From contig NZ_JAKFGN010000003.1 in assembly GCF_021502575.1 (NCBI RefSeq), positions 186,001 through 250,000 of the forward strand: a stretch of DNA of 64,000 bases, written 5' to 3'. A program made the position numbers and the translations under genes. Shown here piece by piece: positions 8,209 through 18,849 of the stretch. The notes beneath the pieces were generated by a model that worked only from the letters and a program-made list of their open reading frames with translations, ran no database searches and was not told the origin of the DNA. This stretch comes from Bradyrhizobium sp. G127. Lineage in GTDB: Bacteria > Pseudomonadota > Alphaproteobacteria > Rhizobiales > Xanthobacteraceae. The stretch's first letter is position 1, and each line of letters begins with the position of its first letter.

Positions 8209-9648
8209 CTAGCCCGTCCCGCCGACAGTGATGCGATCCATGCGCAGGGTCGGCTGGCCGACGCCGACCGGCACGCCCTGACCCTGTTTGCCGCAAGTGC
8301 CAATGCCGTCGTCGAGCTGCAGATCGTTGCCGACCATCGAAATGCGATGCAGGTCGGTTGGGCCGTTGCCGATCAGCATCGCGCCCTTCAGCGGCGCGCC
8401 CAGCTTGCCGTTTTCGATCCTGTAGGCTTCCGTGCATTGGAAGACATACTTGCCGGACACGATATCGACCTGGCCGCCGCCGAAATTCGCCGCGAAGATT
8501 CCATTCTTCACCGAGGCGAGGATTTCCGCGGGATCGCGTCCGCCGGCCAGCATGTAGGTGTTGGTCATGCGCGGCATCGGGACATGGGCGTAGCTTTCAC
8601 GCCGGCCGTTGCCGGTCGGCTTCATGTTCATCAGCCGCGCGTTCTGGCGATCCTGCATGTAGCCGACCAGGATGCCGTCCTCGATCAGCACGGTCCGGTT
8701 GGTCGGCGTGCCTTCGTCGTCGATCGACAGCGACCCGCGCTTCGATGAAATGGTGCCGTCGTCCACAACGGTTACGCCCTTGGCCGCGACCTGCTGGCCC
8801 ATCAGGCCGGAGAAGGCCGAGGTCTGCTTACGGTTGAAATCGCCCTCAAGCCCGTGACCGACGGCTTCATGCAGCATCACCCCCGGCCAGCCGGGTCCGA
8901 GCACCACGTCCATTTCACCGGCGGGGGCGGGCACCGATTCGAGATTGATCATTGCCTGACGGATTGCGCCGTCGGCGGCCGAGCGCCACGCCTTGGTCTC
9001 GATGAAGCGCGCATAGCCTTCGCGCCCGCCATAACCATGACTGCCGGTTTCCTGCCGGTCGCCGCTGCCGGCCACGACGGAAATGTTTACGCGGACCAGC
9101 GGGCGGACGTCGCGATAACTTTCGCCATCGGGCCGCAAGATTTCCACCACCTGCCATGTCGCGCCGAGCGAGACTGACACCTGCCGCACGCGCGGGTCCT
9201 TGTCGCGCACATAGGCGTCGATCTCGGCCAGCAGCTTGACCTTGGATTCGAAGCTCTGGCCGTCGAGCGGGTTCTCGTCGCCATAGAGCCGGGTGTTGGT
9301 GTGCATCGGCGCAGACGCGAACGTGCCGGAATAGCCGCTGCGCACGGCATGGACCGCATCAGCGGCGCGAATCAATGCCGGGAGCGACACGTCTGAAGAA
9401 TGAGCGTAACCGACCGCGTCGTCCTTGACCGCGCGCAGGCCGAACCCCTGCGCCGTGTCATAGGTCGCCTGCTTGAGGCGGCCGTTGTCGAAGCCGAGCC
9501 CCTCGGACTGGCGATATTCGAGAAACAGTTCGCCGTCATCGGCACCGGCCAATCCCCGCACAATCTGACCGCGGACCTCGTTGCGGTCGAGCCCCGCGCG
9601 CTCGAGCAGGGAAGCGCTGGCGGATACGGCGTCGGACGGCTGACTCAT
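8209..9648 (-). CDS. tldD: Metalloprotease TldD
   Basis: This 479-residue cytosolic zinc peptidase of the TldD/PmbA family digests small peptides; with TldE (PmbA) it matures microcin B17 and degrades CcdA in enterobacteria. The metal site HEAVGHGLEGD is clear at roughly residues 255-265, and the C-terminal GTCGKQGQGVPVGVGQPTLR segment is typical. The ATG at 9648 has GAGGAG 6 bases upstream; a longer open frame runs into the IalB-like gene and is rejected. No pmbA partner lies in the window. Confidence 0.93.
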   Translation of the reverse strand: MSQPSDAVSASASLLERAGLDRNEVRGQIVRGLAGADDGELFLEYRQSEGLGFDNGRLKQATYDTAQGFGLRAVKDDAVGYAHSSDVSLPALIRAADAVHAVRSGYSGTFASAPMHTNTRLYGDENPLDGQSFESKVKLLAEIDAYVRDKDPRVRQVSVSLGATWQVVEILRPDGESYRDVRPLVRVNISVVAGSGDRQETGSHGYGGREGYARFIETKAWRSAADGAIRQAMINLESVPAPAGEMDVVLGPGWPGVMLHEAVGHGLEGDFNRKQTSAFSGLMGQQVAAKGVTVVDDGTISSKRGSLSIDDEGTPTNRTVLIEDGILVGYMQDRQNARLMNMKPTGNGRRESYAHVPMPRMTNTYMLAGGRDPAEILASVKNGIFAANFGGGQVDIVSGKYVFQCTEAYRIENGKLGAPLKGAMLIGNGPTDLHRISMVGNDLQLDDGIGTCGKQGQGVPVGVGQPTLRMDRITVGGTG

Positions 9649-9737
9649 GAAAACTCCTCGAATTCCGGCCTCGCGGTCAATCGCAACCGGATCAGACCTG
9701 CAAGATAGGGATGATCCTGCCGGAGGGCGAGGGGTGG

Positions 9738-10277
9738 CTAGGGCAGCTTGTCGTAGCCTTCGCCGAGCCCTTTCAGGCTGAGGGGGAAGCCGATGCCTTC
9801 CTCCGGCGTCTCGAAGATGATGAAAGTCGCCGTCTTGGCGGTTTTCAACTGGTTGAGCAGGGTGTCTTCCATCACGACTTCGGCAACGCAGCCGTTGGGC
9901 AGGCAGCGCACGAAGCCGGCTCTCCCGACGTCCTTGTCGTCGAGTTTGAGGCCGAGGCCCGACGGCAGCAGCACGCCCAGCGGTGCGACCACGCGCATCA
10001 GCTTGCTCTTCTGGTCGGCGGTCTTGAGGATAATGACGGTCAGCCCTGCATTGGAGCGGTCTTCGGCCACCACGCTCTGAATCAGGGCGCATTGTTCGGC
10101 CTGCGCACCGGCAGGGGTATCGCAGCGGATCTGCCAGTCACCATGGACCGACTTCACCGCGCCTTGCCCGACGGCCGGGGCGGATGCGGCCAGAAAAGCC
10201 GCGGCCGCGACGATCGCCAGCCGAAACGGCCGGACAGCAAGACCCAAAACTGAAAAAAACTGGTTTCGCTGGCCCAT
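9738..10277 (-). CDS. Invasion-associated locus B (IalB) family protein
   Basis: The ATG at 10277 has GAGGAA 9 bases upstream and yields 179 residues; the frame is open further upstream without a signal sequence. Residues about 18-36 are a signal peptide (LAIVAAAAFLAASAPAVG). The mature part begins with HGDWQIRCDTP, has Cys pairs (RC...QCAL and RCLPNGC), and resembles the small periplasmic IalB proteins common in Rhizobiales, named after a Bartonella erythrocyte-invasion factor. In free-living relatives the role is unknown. It is first in a run with tldD and lepB, 89 bases before tldD. Confidence 0.75.
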   Translation of the reverse strand: MGQRNQFFSVLGLAVRPFRLAIVAAAAFLAASAPAVGQGAVKSVHGDWQIRCDTPAGAQAEQCALIQSVVAEDRSNAGLTVIILKTADQKSKLMRVVAPLGVLLPSGLGLKLDDKDVGRAGFVRCLPNGCVAEVVMEDTLLNQLKTAKTATFIIFETPEEGIGFPLSLKGLGEGYDKLP

Positions 10278-10741
10278 CAGGCTCAATTCCTCGGCAATGA
10301 TCTCGGCAATTCCAGATGATTTCCCGGCAGTTTCCCCAGCGTCACCTGCCTGTGGCTGGATTGACAGGGCAATGACGGCGTCTTGAGGGCAAGCCCCGGT
10401 GGAGGCAAAGCCTGCCGCCGGATACGCCTCACCACCGCGAATCGGGCTTTCGCTGCCTATCCTGCCCGTGGTGGGTACAACGGGCAATCCAAGTGTCAAG
10501 CGTCTCGGACTTTGGGACGGCCAGTTTTAGCCCGTTTGACAACGGGATTCGCTGTTCACACGCACCTTATTACGTGCATTGCGGTATGCATGGAATTATG
10601 GTTTGAGGAACGGGAAATTTGACGCGTTCTAACCTTCGGCTTTAAGCCGGAATCCGGAGCGCGACCGCGAGAGCGGGCTTAGAAGCAGATCTTGCCGCCC
10701 GGCGGGATCGCTGGGGTGACGAGAGCAGGAGCGAGAGCGGC
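10278..10741. promoter_or_regulatory. Divergent intergenic region, ialB-like / ctaC
   Basis: A 464-base gap holds no gene I can support. It must carry promoters for both the reverse IalB-tldD-lepB unit and the oxidase operon. TTGACA at 10536-10541 faces ctaC, but the nearest TATTAC (10568-10573) is 26 bases away, so no standard promoter is convincing. Facing the other way, TTGACA (10499-10494) with TACCCA 16 bases on is a weak candidate. The ctaC leader would then be about 150 bases. Confidence 0.35.
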
Positions 10742-11587
10742 ATGAAGATGTCGAAGGGCCAAAACGGCCGCCGAATTCTGGGTTTTGCGGTGGCGGCCAC
10801 CGCGCTGGTTGCGGCCGGGGCCGTTTTCGCCGCGGGGACGCCGGGTCAGCCCTCTCCATGGGAATATACGCTTCAGCCATCTGCATCGCCGGTGATGGAT
10901 AACATCACATGGTTCCACAATTTCTTGCTCTGGATCATATCGGCGATCACAATTTTCGTCGCGATCCTGCTGGCGATCGTGGCCTTCAAGTTCAACGCCC
11001 GGGCCAACCCTGTCCCGTCCAAGACCACCCACAACACGCTGATCGAAGTGGTGTGGACCATCGTGCCCGTCCTGATTTTGGTCGGCATTGCGGTGCCGTC
11101 GTTCCGCCTGCTGTTCCAGCAGCTCGACATTCCGAAGGCCGACCTCACCATCAAGGCCACCGGCAAGCAGTGGTACTGGAGCTATTCCTATCCCGACAAC
11201 GGCAAGTTCGAGTTCGACTCGCTGATGGTCGCTGACAAGCAGCCCCGGCTGCTGGCAGTGGATAACGAAGTGGTCGTTCCGGTGAACAAGGTGATCCGCG
11301 TGCAGACCACCGGCGCCGATGTCATCCATTCCTTCGCCATTCCGTCGTTCGGCATCAAGATCGACGCCATTCCCGGCCGCCTCAACGAAACCTGGTTCAA
11401 GGCGACCAAGGAAGGCATGTACTACGGTCAGTGCTCCGAACTGTGCGGCAAGGATCACGCCTACATGCCGATCGCCATCAAGGTCGTGAGCGACACCGAC
11501 TTCACGGCGTGGGTCGAGGCGGCGAAGAAGAAGTATGCAAGCACCCCGGCGAATTCCTATGCATCGATCGGGGCTGCTGCGCAGTAA
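10742..11587 (+). CDS. ctaC: Cytochrome c oxidase subunit II
   Basis: This 281-residue CuA subunit of the aa3-type terminal oxidase takes electrons from cytochrome c in the periplasm. It has a signal peptide (about 1-30), two membrane hairpin segments (about 55-80 and 100-120), and a cupredoxin domain with the CuA ligands in CSELCGKDHAYM plus the upstream His in VIHSFAIPSFG. The aromatic electron-entry patch QWYWSYSYP is intact. It is the first gene of the ctaC-D-B-x-G-E run. Confidence 0.97.
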   Translation: MKMSKGQNGRRILGFAVAATALVAAGAVFAAGTPGQPSPWEYTLQPSASPVMDNITWFHNFLLWIISAITIFVAILLAIVAFKFNARANPVPSKTTHNTLIEVVWTIVPVLILVGIAVPSFRLLFQQLDIPKADLTIKATGKQWYWSYSYPDNGKFEFDSLMVADKQPRLLAVDNEVVVPVNKVIRVQTTGADVIHSFAIPSFGIKIDAIPGRLNETWFKATKEGMYYGQCSELCGKDHAYMPIAIKVVSDTDFTAWVEAAKKKYASTPANSYASIGAAAQ

Positions 11588-11651
11588 GCGCATCGACGCA
11601 CAAGGGCGGCCGGGCGCATCACGCTCACGGCCGCAAGGCTGACGGGACTAG

Positions 11652-13301
<1,650 letters not shown>

Positions 13302-13365
13302 CGCGGCAGGTTGATTGAGACATCCGCCCCGGCCGAATGGCCGCGGCGGGTGAGATGTTCAGGGA

Positions 13366-14319
13366 GTGAGTCAGGCCTTGTCGATTGTCGACCATCACAC
13401 CATCGATTTGTCGCCCCGGATTTCCGAGGCGGGGGTCGCGGACTATGTCGCGCTGCTGAAGCCGCGCGTGATGTCGCTGGTGGTGTTCACCGCGCTGGTC
13501 GGACTTGTGATCGCGCCGGGTCATTTTCATCCGGTGCTGGCGATTACCTCGATCCTCTGCATCGCCGTCGGCGGCGGCGCGGCTGGCGCATTGAACATGT
13601 GGTACGAGGGCGACCTCGACGCGCTGATGTCGCGCACCGCAAACCGGCCCATTCCGCGCGGACGGATTTTGCCGGGCGAAGCCCTGGCCTTCGGCCTGAC
13701 GCTGGCTTTCTTCTCGGTGATGACGCTCGGTATTCTGGTGAACTGGCTCGCCGGCGCATTGCTCGCCTTCACCATCTTCTTCTACGCCGTGGTCTATACG
13801 ATGTGGCTGAAGCGCTATACTGCGCAGAACATCGTGATTGGCGGCGCCGCCGGCGCGCTGCCGCCGGTGGTGGCATGGGCTGCGGCCACCGGCTCGTTGT
13901 CGCCGGAGCCGATCCTGCTGTTCCTCATCATCTTCCTGTGGACGCCGCCGCACTTCTGGGCGCTGGCGCTGTTCCGTACCGACGATTACGCGCGCGCCAA
14001 GATTCCGATGTTGCCCAATGTTGCCGGTCCCGATGCGACGCGGCTGCAGATCCTGCTCTATACGATCGTGCTGGTGGCGGTCGCCATCGCACCGTGGCCG
14101 CTGGGATATTTCAGCGCCGTGTATGGCGTGACGTCGATCGTCCTCGGCGCGGGCATGATGTGGTACGCGATCCGCGTCTATCGCGATCGCACCGGCAGCG
14201 CGGCGCTGCGCGCCACGCGCGGGTTGTTCAAGTTCTCGATCCTTTACCTGTTCGCGCTGTTTGCCGTGCTGCTGTGTGAAGTTATGGTGTCCGCAGCCGC
14301 GCGGATGATCTGGTCATGA
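13366..14319 (+). CDS. ctaB: Protoheme IX farnesyltransferase (haem O synthase)
   Basis: This 317-residue membrane prenyltransferase adds farnesyl to haem b to give haem O, the precursor of haem A needed by subunit I. The first Asp-rich motif is [15 protein letters not shown] and the second is [16 protein letters not shown], separated by several membrane helices. Translation is assigned to GTG at 13366, close after GGGAG; TTG at 13378 is an alternative with better spacing. The final codons overlap the next start by 4 bases (ATGA). Confidence 0.94.
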   Translation: MSQALSIVDHHTIDLSPRISEAGVADYVALLKPRVMSLVVFTALVGLVIAPGHFHPVLAITSILCIAVGGGAAGALNMWYEGDLDALMSRTANRPIPRGRILPGEALAFGLTLAFFSVMTLGILVNWLAGALLAFTIFFYAVVYTMWLKRYTAQNIVIGGAAGALPPVVAWAAATGSLSPEPILLFLIIFLWTPPHFWALALFRTDDYARAKIPMLPNVAGPDATRLQILLYTIVLVAVAIAPWPLGYFSAVYGVTSIVLGAGMMWYAIRVYRDRTGSAALRATRGLFKFSILYLFALFAVLLCEVMVSAAARMIWS

Positions 14320-14498
14320 GCGCGGGGATTGTCATGGACAGCAAGAAGCCGCAGCAAGGCATCGTTCTCACGCCGGAGCAGAAGAAGCGGCAGCGCGAGC
14401 GCTCCATCGCCATTGCACTTGCATTGGGTGTGCTGGTGATCCTGTTTTTCGCCGTCACCCTGGTGAAGGGCCCGGCGGTCCTTCAACGGCCGATCTGA
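14316..14498 (+). CDS. Small single-helix membrane protein in the cox operon (CoxF-like)
   Basis: This 60-residue protein has a basic, Gln/Lys/Arg-rich stretch ([10 protein letters not shown]) followed by one hydrophobic helix at about residues 31-51 and a short periplasmic tail. It starts inside the ctaB stop (ATGA), which indicates translational coupling; an inner ATG at 14334 would give 54 residues. I recall similar small genes at this place in related cox operons being labelled CoxF, but no function is established to my knowledge. Size and topology would suit an oxidase assembly or accessory subunit. Confidence 0.75.
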   Translation: MSAGIVMDSKKPQQGIVLTPEQKKRQRERSIAIALALGVLVILFFAVTLVKGPAVLQRPI

Positions 14499-14517
14499 AC
14501 GGGAGCCTTACCGCCAG

Positions 14518-15132
14518 ATGACGCAGCAGCCCGCCAGCCCACGCAAGACGCCTCGCATCAGCCGCGACATCCTCGTCGCGTCGATCTGCGGCTTCGTGGT
14601 TGCGCTGATGGTTGGCGCGTCCTATGCGGCTGTTCCGTTTTATGACTGGTTTTGCCGCGCCACCGGATTCAACGGCACCACGCAGGTCGCGACCTCGGCG
14701 CCGGCGGCGTCGCTGGAGCGCCGGATTTCGGTGCGTTTCGATTCCAACGTCAGCGGCGGCTTGCCATGGAAGTTCGAGCCTGAGCAGACCGAAATCAGCG
14801 TCAAGATCGGCGAAGTAGTCACCGCTTATTACACCGTGACCAACCAGGCCGCCCGCTCGACCTCGGGCGTTGCCGCCTACAATGTTGCGCCCCTGACGGT
14901 CGGCGCGTTCTTCCAGAAGATCAATTGCTTCTGCTTCACGGAGCAGTCGTTCGCGCCCGGCGAGAAGCGCGAGATGGCGGTGGTGTTCTACGTCGATCCG
15001 GCGCTGGCGGCTGATCGCGAGTACGACGATCTCAACACCATCACCTTGTCCTATACGTTCTACCCTGTGAAGGAGCCTGCGCCGAAGCCGCTCGCGGCGA
15101 CGGAGGCGGACAAGCGCAAGGGCAACCTTTGA
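14518..15132 (+). CDS. ctaG: Cytochrome c oxidase assembly protein CtaG/Cox11
   Basis: This 204-residue copper chaperone delivers Cu to the CuB site of subunit I. An N-terminal cytoplasmic tail and one membrane helix (about residues 17-40) precede a periplasmic immunoglobulin-like domain. The copper-binding pair is in [10 protein letters not shown] at about residue 140, and FYVDP is the conserved downstream strand. It begins 19 bases after the small membrane-protein gene. The C-terminal Pro/Ala/Lys tail is not conserved. Confidence 0.95.
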   Translation: MTQQPASPRKTPRISRDILVASICGFVVALMVGASYAAVPFYDWFCRATGFNGTTQVATSAPAASLERRISVRFDSNVSGGLPWKFEPEQTEISVKIGEVVTAYYTVTNQAARSTSGVAAYNVAPLTVGAFFQKINCFCFTEQSFAPGEKREMAVVFYVDPALAADREYDDLNTITLSYTFYPVKEPAPKPLAATEADKRKGNL

Positions 15133-15194
15133 TCTGAGTTTTCGGCTATAACTGCGACACGCGCCGGATGATACCGGCATCACGGAGAGACCAC

Positions 15195-16052
15195 ATGGCA
15201 ACGGGCCAAGCCAAACACCACGATTATCATCTCGTCGATCCGAGCCCGTGGCCGGCCGTCGGCTCGCTCTCGGCCTTCGTCATGGCATTGGGTGCGGTCG
15301 CATGGATGCATCACATGTTCGCGGGCGCACCGATCGTGTTCGGCATTGGCACCATCGGTGTTCTTTACACTTTTGCGAGCTGGTGGGGCGACATCATCCG
15401 GGAGGCCCAGCACAAGGGCGATCACACCCGCGTGGTCCAGCTCAGCCATCGCTATGGCATGATCCTGTTCATCGCCTCCGAAGTGATGTTCTTTGTGGCG
15501 TGGTTCTGGGCCTATTTCAACGCCGCGCTGTTCCCGGCCGATCCGGTTCACGCCACGCGCGAGGCCCTGTTCGGCGGCGTCTGGCCGCCGAAGGGCATCG
15601 AGACGTTCGATCCGTGGCATCTGCCGCTGCTCAATACACTGATCCTGCTCACCTCGGGCACCACGGTGACCTGGGCGCATCACGCGTTGCTTGAGAATGA
15701 TCGCAAGGGCCTGAAGTGGGGCCTGATCATTACCGTGGTGCTCGGCGCGCTGTTCACCTGCGTGCAGGCCTATGAGTACAGCCACGCTGCGTTCAGTTTC
15801 GCGGGCAATGTCTACGGCTCCGTCTTCTTCATGGCGACCGGCTTCCACGGTTTCCATGTGCTGGTCGGCACCATCTTCCTGCTGGTGTGCCTGTTCCGCG
15901 TCTATGCGGGCCACTTCACGCCGAAGCAGCACCTCGGCTTCGAATTTGCCGCTTGGTACTGGCACTTCGTCGACGTGGTCTGGCTGTTCCTGTTCATCTG
16001 CATCTACGTCTGGGGCCACGGCGCATCGACCATGGCGCATGGCGCGCACTGA
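15195..16052 (+). CDS. ctaE: Cytochrome c oxidase subunit III
   Basis: This 285-residue subunit with seven predicted membrane helices stabilises the catalytic core. Typical family stretches are [12 protein letters not shown] at the N-terminus, [11 protein letters not shown] and [22 protein letters not shown] at the C-terminus. The ATG at 15195 follows GGAGAG; an earlier in-frame ATG is unlikely. It is the last structural oxidase gene and is followed by a strong terminator, with DUF983 and SURF1 downstream. Confidence 0.96.
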   Translation: MATGQAKHHDYHLVDPSPWPAVGSLSAFVMALGAVAWMHHMFAGAPIVFGIGTIGVLYTFASWWGDIIREAQHKGDHTRVVQLSHRYGMILFIASEVMFFVAWFWAYFNAALFPADPVHATREALFGGVWPPKGIETFDPWHLPLLNTLILLTSGTTVTWAHHALLENDRKGLKWGLIITVVLGALFTCVQAYEYSHAAFSFAGNVYGSVFFMATGFHGFHVLVGTIFLLVCLFRVYAGHFTPKQHLGFEFAAWYWHFVDVVWLFLFICIYVWGHGASTMAHGAH

Positions 16053-16081
16053 CGTGCGTGCAGGCTGCTCATGATGTTCGG

Positions 16082-16109
16082 AAGGGCGGCCACCGTGCCG
16101 CCCTTTTTC
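16082..16109 (+). terminator. Rho-independent terminator after ctaE
   Basis: AAGGGCGGC and GCCGCCCTT form a 9-bp stem with a 7-base loop (16082-16106), and the T run reaches 16109. It lies between ctaE and the DUF983 gene, so the latter genes may depend on readthrough or their own promoter. Confidence 0.85.
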
Positions 16110-16128
16110 TTGGAAGAGAGTGACGCGT

Positions 16129-16518
16129 ATGACAGAGCACGTTCCCGCGACGTTATCGCAGACGGCCATGCGAGGTCTGACCTGCAAATGCCCGCGCTGC
16201 GGCGAGGGCAGGCTCTATTCCGGCTTTCTGACGTTGCGGCCGGACTGCGAAGTCTGCGGTCTCGATTACGCGTTCATCGATGCCGGCGACGGCCCCGCGG
16301 TCTTCATCATCATGATTGCCGGCTTCATCGTCGTCGGTTCGGCGCTGGTCGTGGAAATCAAATACCAGCCGCCGTTCTGGGTGCATGCGGCGCTGTGGGG
16401 GCCGCTGATTCTGGCTACGACGTTGCTGCCGCTGCGATCGATGAAGGCGCTTCTGATCGCCTTGCAATATCATCACAAGGCTGCCGAAGGGCAACTCGTC
16501 GCGCGTAAACCGAAATGA
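16129..16518 (+). CDS. DUF983 zinc-ribbon membrane protein
   Basis: This 129-residue protein has an N-terminal four-Cys ribbon (CKCPRCGEGRLY and CEVCGLDY) at about residues 18-50, then two membrane helices at about 57-75 and 80-100. The ATG at 16129 is preceded by GGAAGAGAG; a GTG nine bases upstream is possible. DUF983 genes are very often found within alphaproteobacterial oxidase operons, as here between ctaE and SURF1, which suggests a role in oxidase assembly, but the biochemical function is not known. It overlaps the SURF1 start by 4 bases. Confidence 0.88.
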   Translation: MTEHVPATLSQTAMRGLTCKCPRCGEGRLYSGFLTLRPDCEVCGLDYAFIDAGDGPAVFIIMIAGFIVVGSALVVEIKYQPPFWVHAALWGPLILATTLLPLRSMKALLIALQYHHKAAEGQLVARKPK

Positions 16519-17297
16519 ATCCGGCGACGGCAGCCAAGCCCCCGCGCTCGCGTGGCATCTTCGGTCTCGCGGTGATCGCGTTGATCATGGTGTCGGTGCT
16601 GGCGAGCCTCGGCGTCTGGCAGCTTCGCCGCAAGGACGAGAAGCGCGCCCTGATCGCTGCCCTGACCGAGCGACTCGCAGGCGCGCCCGCTGCATTGCCG
16701 CCTCCCGCCCGTTGGTCTGCACTCACGCCTGCACAAGACGAATTTCTGCGGGTTCGTTTCAGCGCGACCTTTGAGTCCAGGCTGGATGTGATGGTCTACA
16801 GTTCCGGCTCGGCCGTGCGGGACGACGTCGCCGGACCGGGCACTTGGGCGTTTATGCCGGCGCGGCTGGCGGACGGCCGTATCGTCGTCATCAATGCGGG
16901 CTTCGTGCAGAACACAATGCAGGATCGCGCGCAGCAGGATCGTGCGGTGACGCGGCTTGTGACCGGCGCGCCGGTTGAACTGACCGGCTACATCCGTTTT
17001 TCAGAACGCCCCGGCTGGTTCACGCCACAGCCGGACACCACGAAGCGCCTGTGGTTCTCGCGCGATCATCTTGCCATGGGGGAGGCGCTCGGCTGGAGCC
17101 GGGACGGCGAGGTCGCGCCGTTCTACATCGATCTCGAATCGCCCGTCCCCGCGTCAGGTGTGCCCAAGCCCGGGCCCTTGCAGATCCACCTCAAGGACGA
17201 TCACCTGCAGTATGCGATTACGTGGTTCGGCCTCGCGCTGGTGGTGGCCATTGCCTTCGGATTCTGGGTCAGAGGCCGCCGCCGGGATTTAGCCTGA
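16515..17297 (+). CDS. SURF1 family oxidase assembly protein
   Basis: This 260-residue inner-membrane protein has one helix near each end (about 14-34 and 232-252) and a periplasmic domain between, the SURF1 layout. Family marks are LGVWQLRRKDEK after helix 1, NAGFVQ in the middle and HLQYAITWFGLA before helix 2. SURF1 binds haem A and helps insert it into subunit I. It is translationally coupled to DUF983 (ATGA overlap). Confidence 0.93.
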   Translation: MNPATAAKPPRSRGIFGLAVIALIMVSVLASLGVWQLRRKDEKRALIAALTERLAGAPAALPPPARWSALTPAQDEFLRVRFSATFESRLDVMVYSSGSAVRDDVAGPGTWAFMPARLADGRIVVINAGFVQNTMQDRAQQDRAVTRLVTGAPVELTGYIRFSERPGWFTPQPDTTKRLWFSRDHLAMGEALGWSRDGEVAPFYIDLESPVPASGVPKPGPLQIHLKDDHLQYAITWFGLALVVAIAFGFWVRGRRRDLA

Positions 17298-17320
17298 GCG
17301 AAAAGGGCGGGTCGGTTTCC

Positions 17321-17349
17321 TTGTGAAGCCGGATCGCAGCCGATATGGT
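17321..17349 (+). promoter_or_regulatory. Candidate thrC promoter
   Basis: TTGTGA, a spacer of exactly 17 bases and TATGGT form a sigma70-like promoter. Transcription would begin near 17356, leaving a leader of about 75 bases before the thrC start. The -10 is identical to that proposed for the atp operon. Confidence 0.5.
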
Positions 17350-17359
17350 GCAGCTCGAT

Positions 17360-17425
17360 TTCACCTCGGTGAAGTTATTAATCCATCATTATCAAAGGCT
17401 TGAGTAAGGCTCCCGCCTTTGGAGG
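17360..17425 (+). promoter_or_regulatory. Structured thrC leader with hairpin beside the ribosome binding site
   Basis: Three inverted repeats fall in this short leader. TTCACC-TC-GGTGAA (17360-17373) is perfect. CAAAGGC (17393-17399) pairs with GCCTTTG (17415-17421), whose last G starts the GGAGG ribosome binding site (17421-17425). AAGGC (17406-17410) can instead pair with GCCTT (17415-17419) across a TCCC loop, so two mutually exclusive folds compete for one arm. Whether they control thrC is unknown. Confidence 0.4.
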
Positions 17426-17430
17426 ATCGC

Positions 17431-18849
17431 TTGACCAGCTATATTTCGACCCGGGGCGAGGCTCCCCGGCTTGGCTTTTGCGACGTGATGCTGACCGGGC
17501 TTGCCCGTGACGGCGGGCTCTATGTGCCGGAGGTCTGGCCGCAGCTCAGCCGGGAGACCATCGCCGGATTTTTTGGGCGTCCTTACTGGGAAGTCGCCGT
17601 GGAGGTGATCCGCCCCTTCGTTGCGGATGAGATTTCCGAAGCCGATCTTGGCCGCATGGCGGTCGAAGCGTACGCCACGTTCCGCCATCCGGCGGTGGTG
17701 CCGCTCAGCCAGATTGCGCCGGATCGCTTCGTCCTCGAATTGTTTCACGGCCCGACGCTTGCGTTCAAGGACGTCGCGATGCAGTTGCTGTCGCGGCTGA
17801 TGGATCATGTGCTGGCCAAGCGTGGCCAGCGCACCACCATTGTTGTCGCAACTTCGGGTGACACCGGCGGCGCCGCGGTCGATGCGTTTGCCGGCCGCGA
17901 CAACGCCGATCTCATCGTGCTATTTCCTGATGGGCGCATTTCCGATGTGCAGCGGCGCATGATGACCACCAGCGGCGCGGCGAATGTTCATGCACTCGCG
18001 ATCGAAGGCACCTTTGACGATTGCCAAGGCATCGTGAAGGGCCTTTTCAATCACCACAAGTTCCGCGATTCGGTGTCGCTGTCCGGTGTGAACTCGATCA
18101 ACTGGGCGCGCATTGTGGCCCAGGTGGTGTATTATTTCACTTCGGCGGTGGCACTCGGAGCGCCGGCGCGCGAAGTCGACTTCACCGTGCCGACGGGAAA
18201 TTTCGGCGACATCTTCGCAGGCTATGTCGCCAAGCGGATGGGGCTTCCGGTTCGGCATCTGCGCATTGCCGCCAACGTCAACGACATTCTGGTGCGGACG
18301 CTCAAGACCGGCATCTACGAGGTGAAGCAGGTTCACGCCACCACGTCGCCATCGATGGACATTCAGATCTCGTCGAATTTCGAACGGCTGCTGTTCGAGG
18401 CCACCGGCCGCGACAGCGCTGCCGTGCGCGCGCTGATGGGCTCGCTGGCGCAGTCGGGACGCTTCGTGCTGAGCGATGCCGTTCTGAAACAGGTGCGCGA
18501 GGATTTCGACGCCGGCCGCGCTGACGAGGAAGAGACCAGCGCTGCGATCCGCGCCGCATGGCGCGAAGCCGGCGAACTGGTCGATCCGCACACTGCGGTT
18601 GCGCTGGCGGTGGCCGATCAGGACAAGCCGGTGTCCACGGTGCCCAACATCGTGCTCTCGACCGCCCATGCGGCCAAGTTCCCCGATGCCGTCGAGGCGG
18701 CCTGCGGGGTGCGTCCGGCGCTGCCGGCGTGGCTCGATGGCTTGATGACAAAGTCCGAACACATCAAGGTCATGAAGAACGATCAGACCGAGGTCGAACG
18801 GTTCATTCTCTTGGTGAGCCGGGCCGCGAAGCAGGGAATAGCCGGATGA
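17431..18849 (+). CDS. thrC: Threonine synthase
   Basis: This PLP enzyme of 472 residues converts O-phosphohomoserine to threonine (EC 4.2.3.1). The start is taken as TTG at 17431 because GGAGG lies 5 bases upstream; an earlier in-frame TTG at 17419 would overlap that box. The N-terminus (YISTRGEAP...LARDGGLYVPE) is typical, PLP binds Lys113 in TLAFKDVAMQ, and ATSGDTGGAAVDAF is the phosphate-binding loop. Its stop overlaps the M16 peptidase start by 4 bases. Confidence 0.95.
   Translation: MTSYISTRGEAPRLGFCDVMLTGLARDGGLYVPEVWPQLSRETIAGFFGRPYWEVAVEVIRPFVADEISEADLGRMAVEAYATFRHPAVVPLSQIAPDRFVLELFHGPTLAFKDVAMQLLSRLMDHVLAKRGQRTTIVVATSGDTGGAAVDAFAGRDNADLIVLFPDGRISDVQRRMMTTSGAANVHALAIEGTFDDCQGIVKGLFNHHKFRDSVSLSGVNSINWARIVAQVVYYFTSAVALGAPAREVDFTVPTGNFGDIFAGYVAKRMGLPVRHLRIAANVNDILVRTLKTGIYEVKQVHATTSPSMDIQISSNFERLLFEATGRDSAAVRALMGSLAQSGRFVLSDAVLKQVREDFDAGRADEEETSAAIRAAWREAGELVDPHTAVALAVADQDKPVSTVPNIVLSTAHAAKFPDAVEAACGVRPALPAWLDGLMTKSEHIKVMKNDQTEVERFILLVSRAAKQGIAG

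Noticed and set aside
8209-10092. TldD with a 148-residue N-terminal extension
   Set aside because: The extension reads through the IalB-like gene in another frame; ATG at 9648 has a strong ribosome binding site.
17419-18849. TTG at 17419 as thrC start
   Set aside because: It would overlap the GGAGG box that sits 5 bases before TTG 17431.
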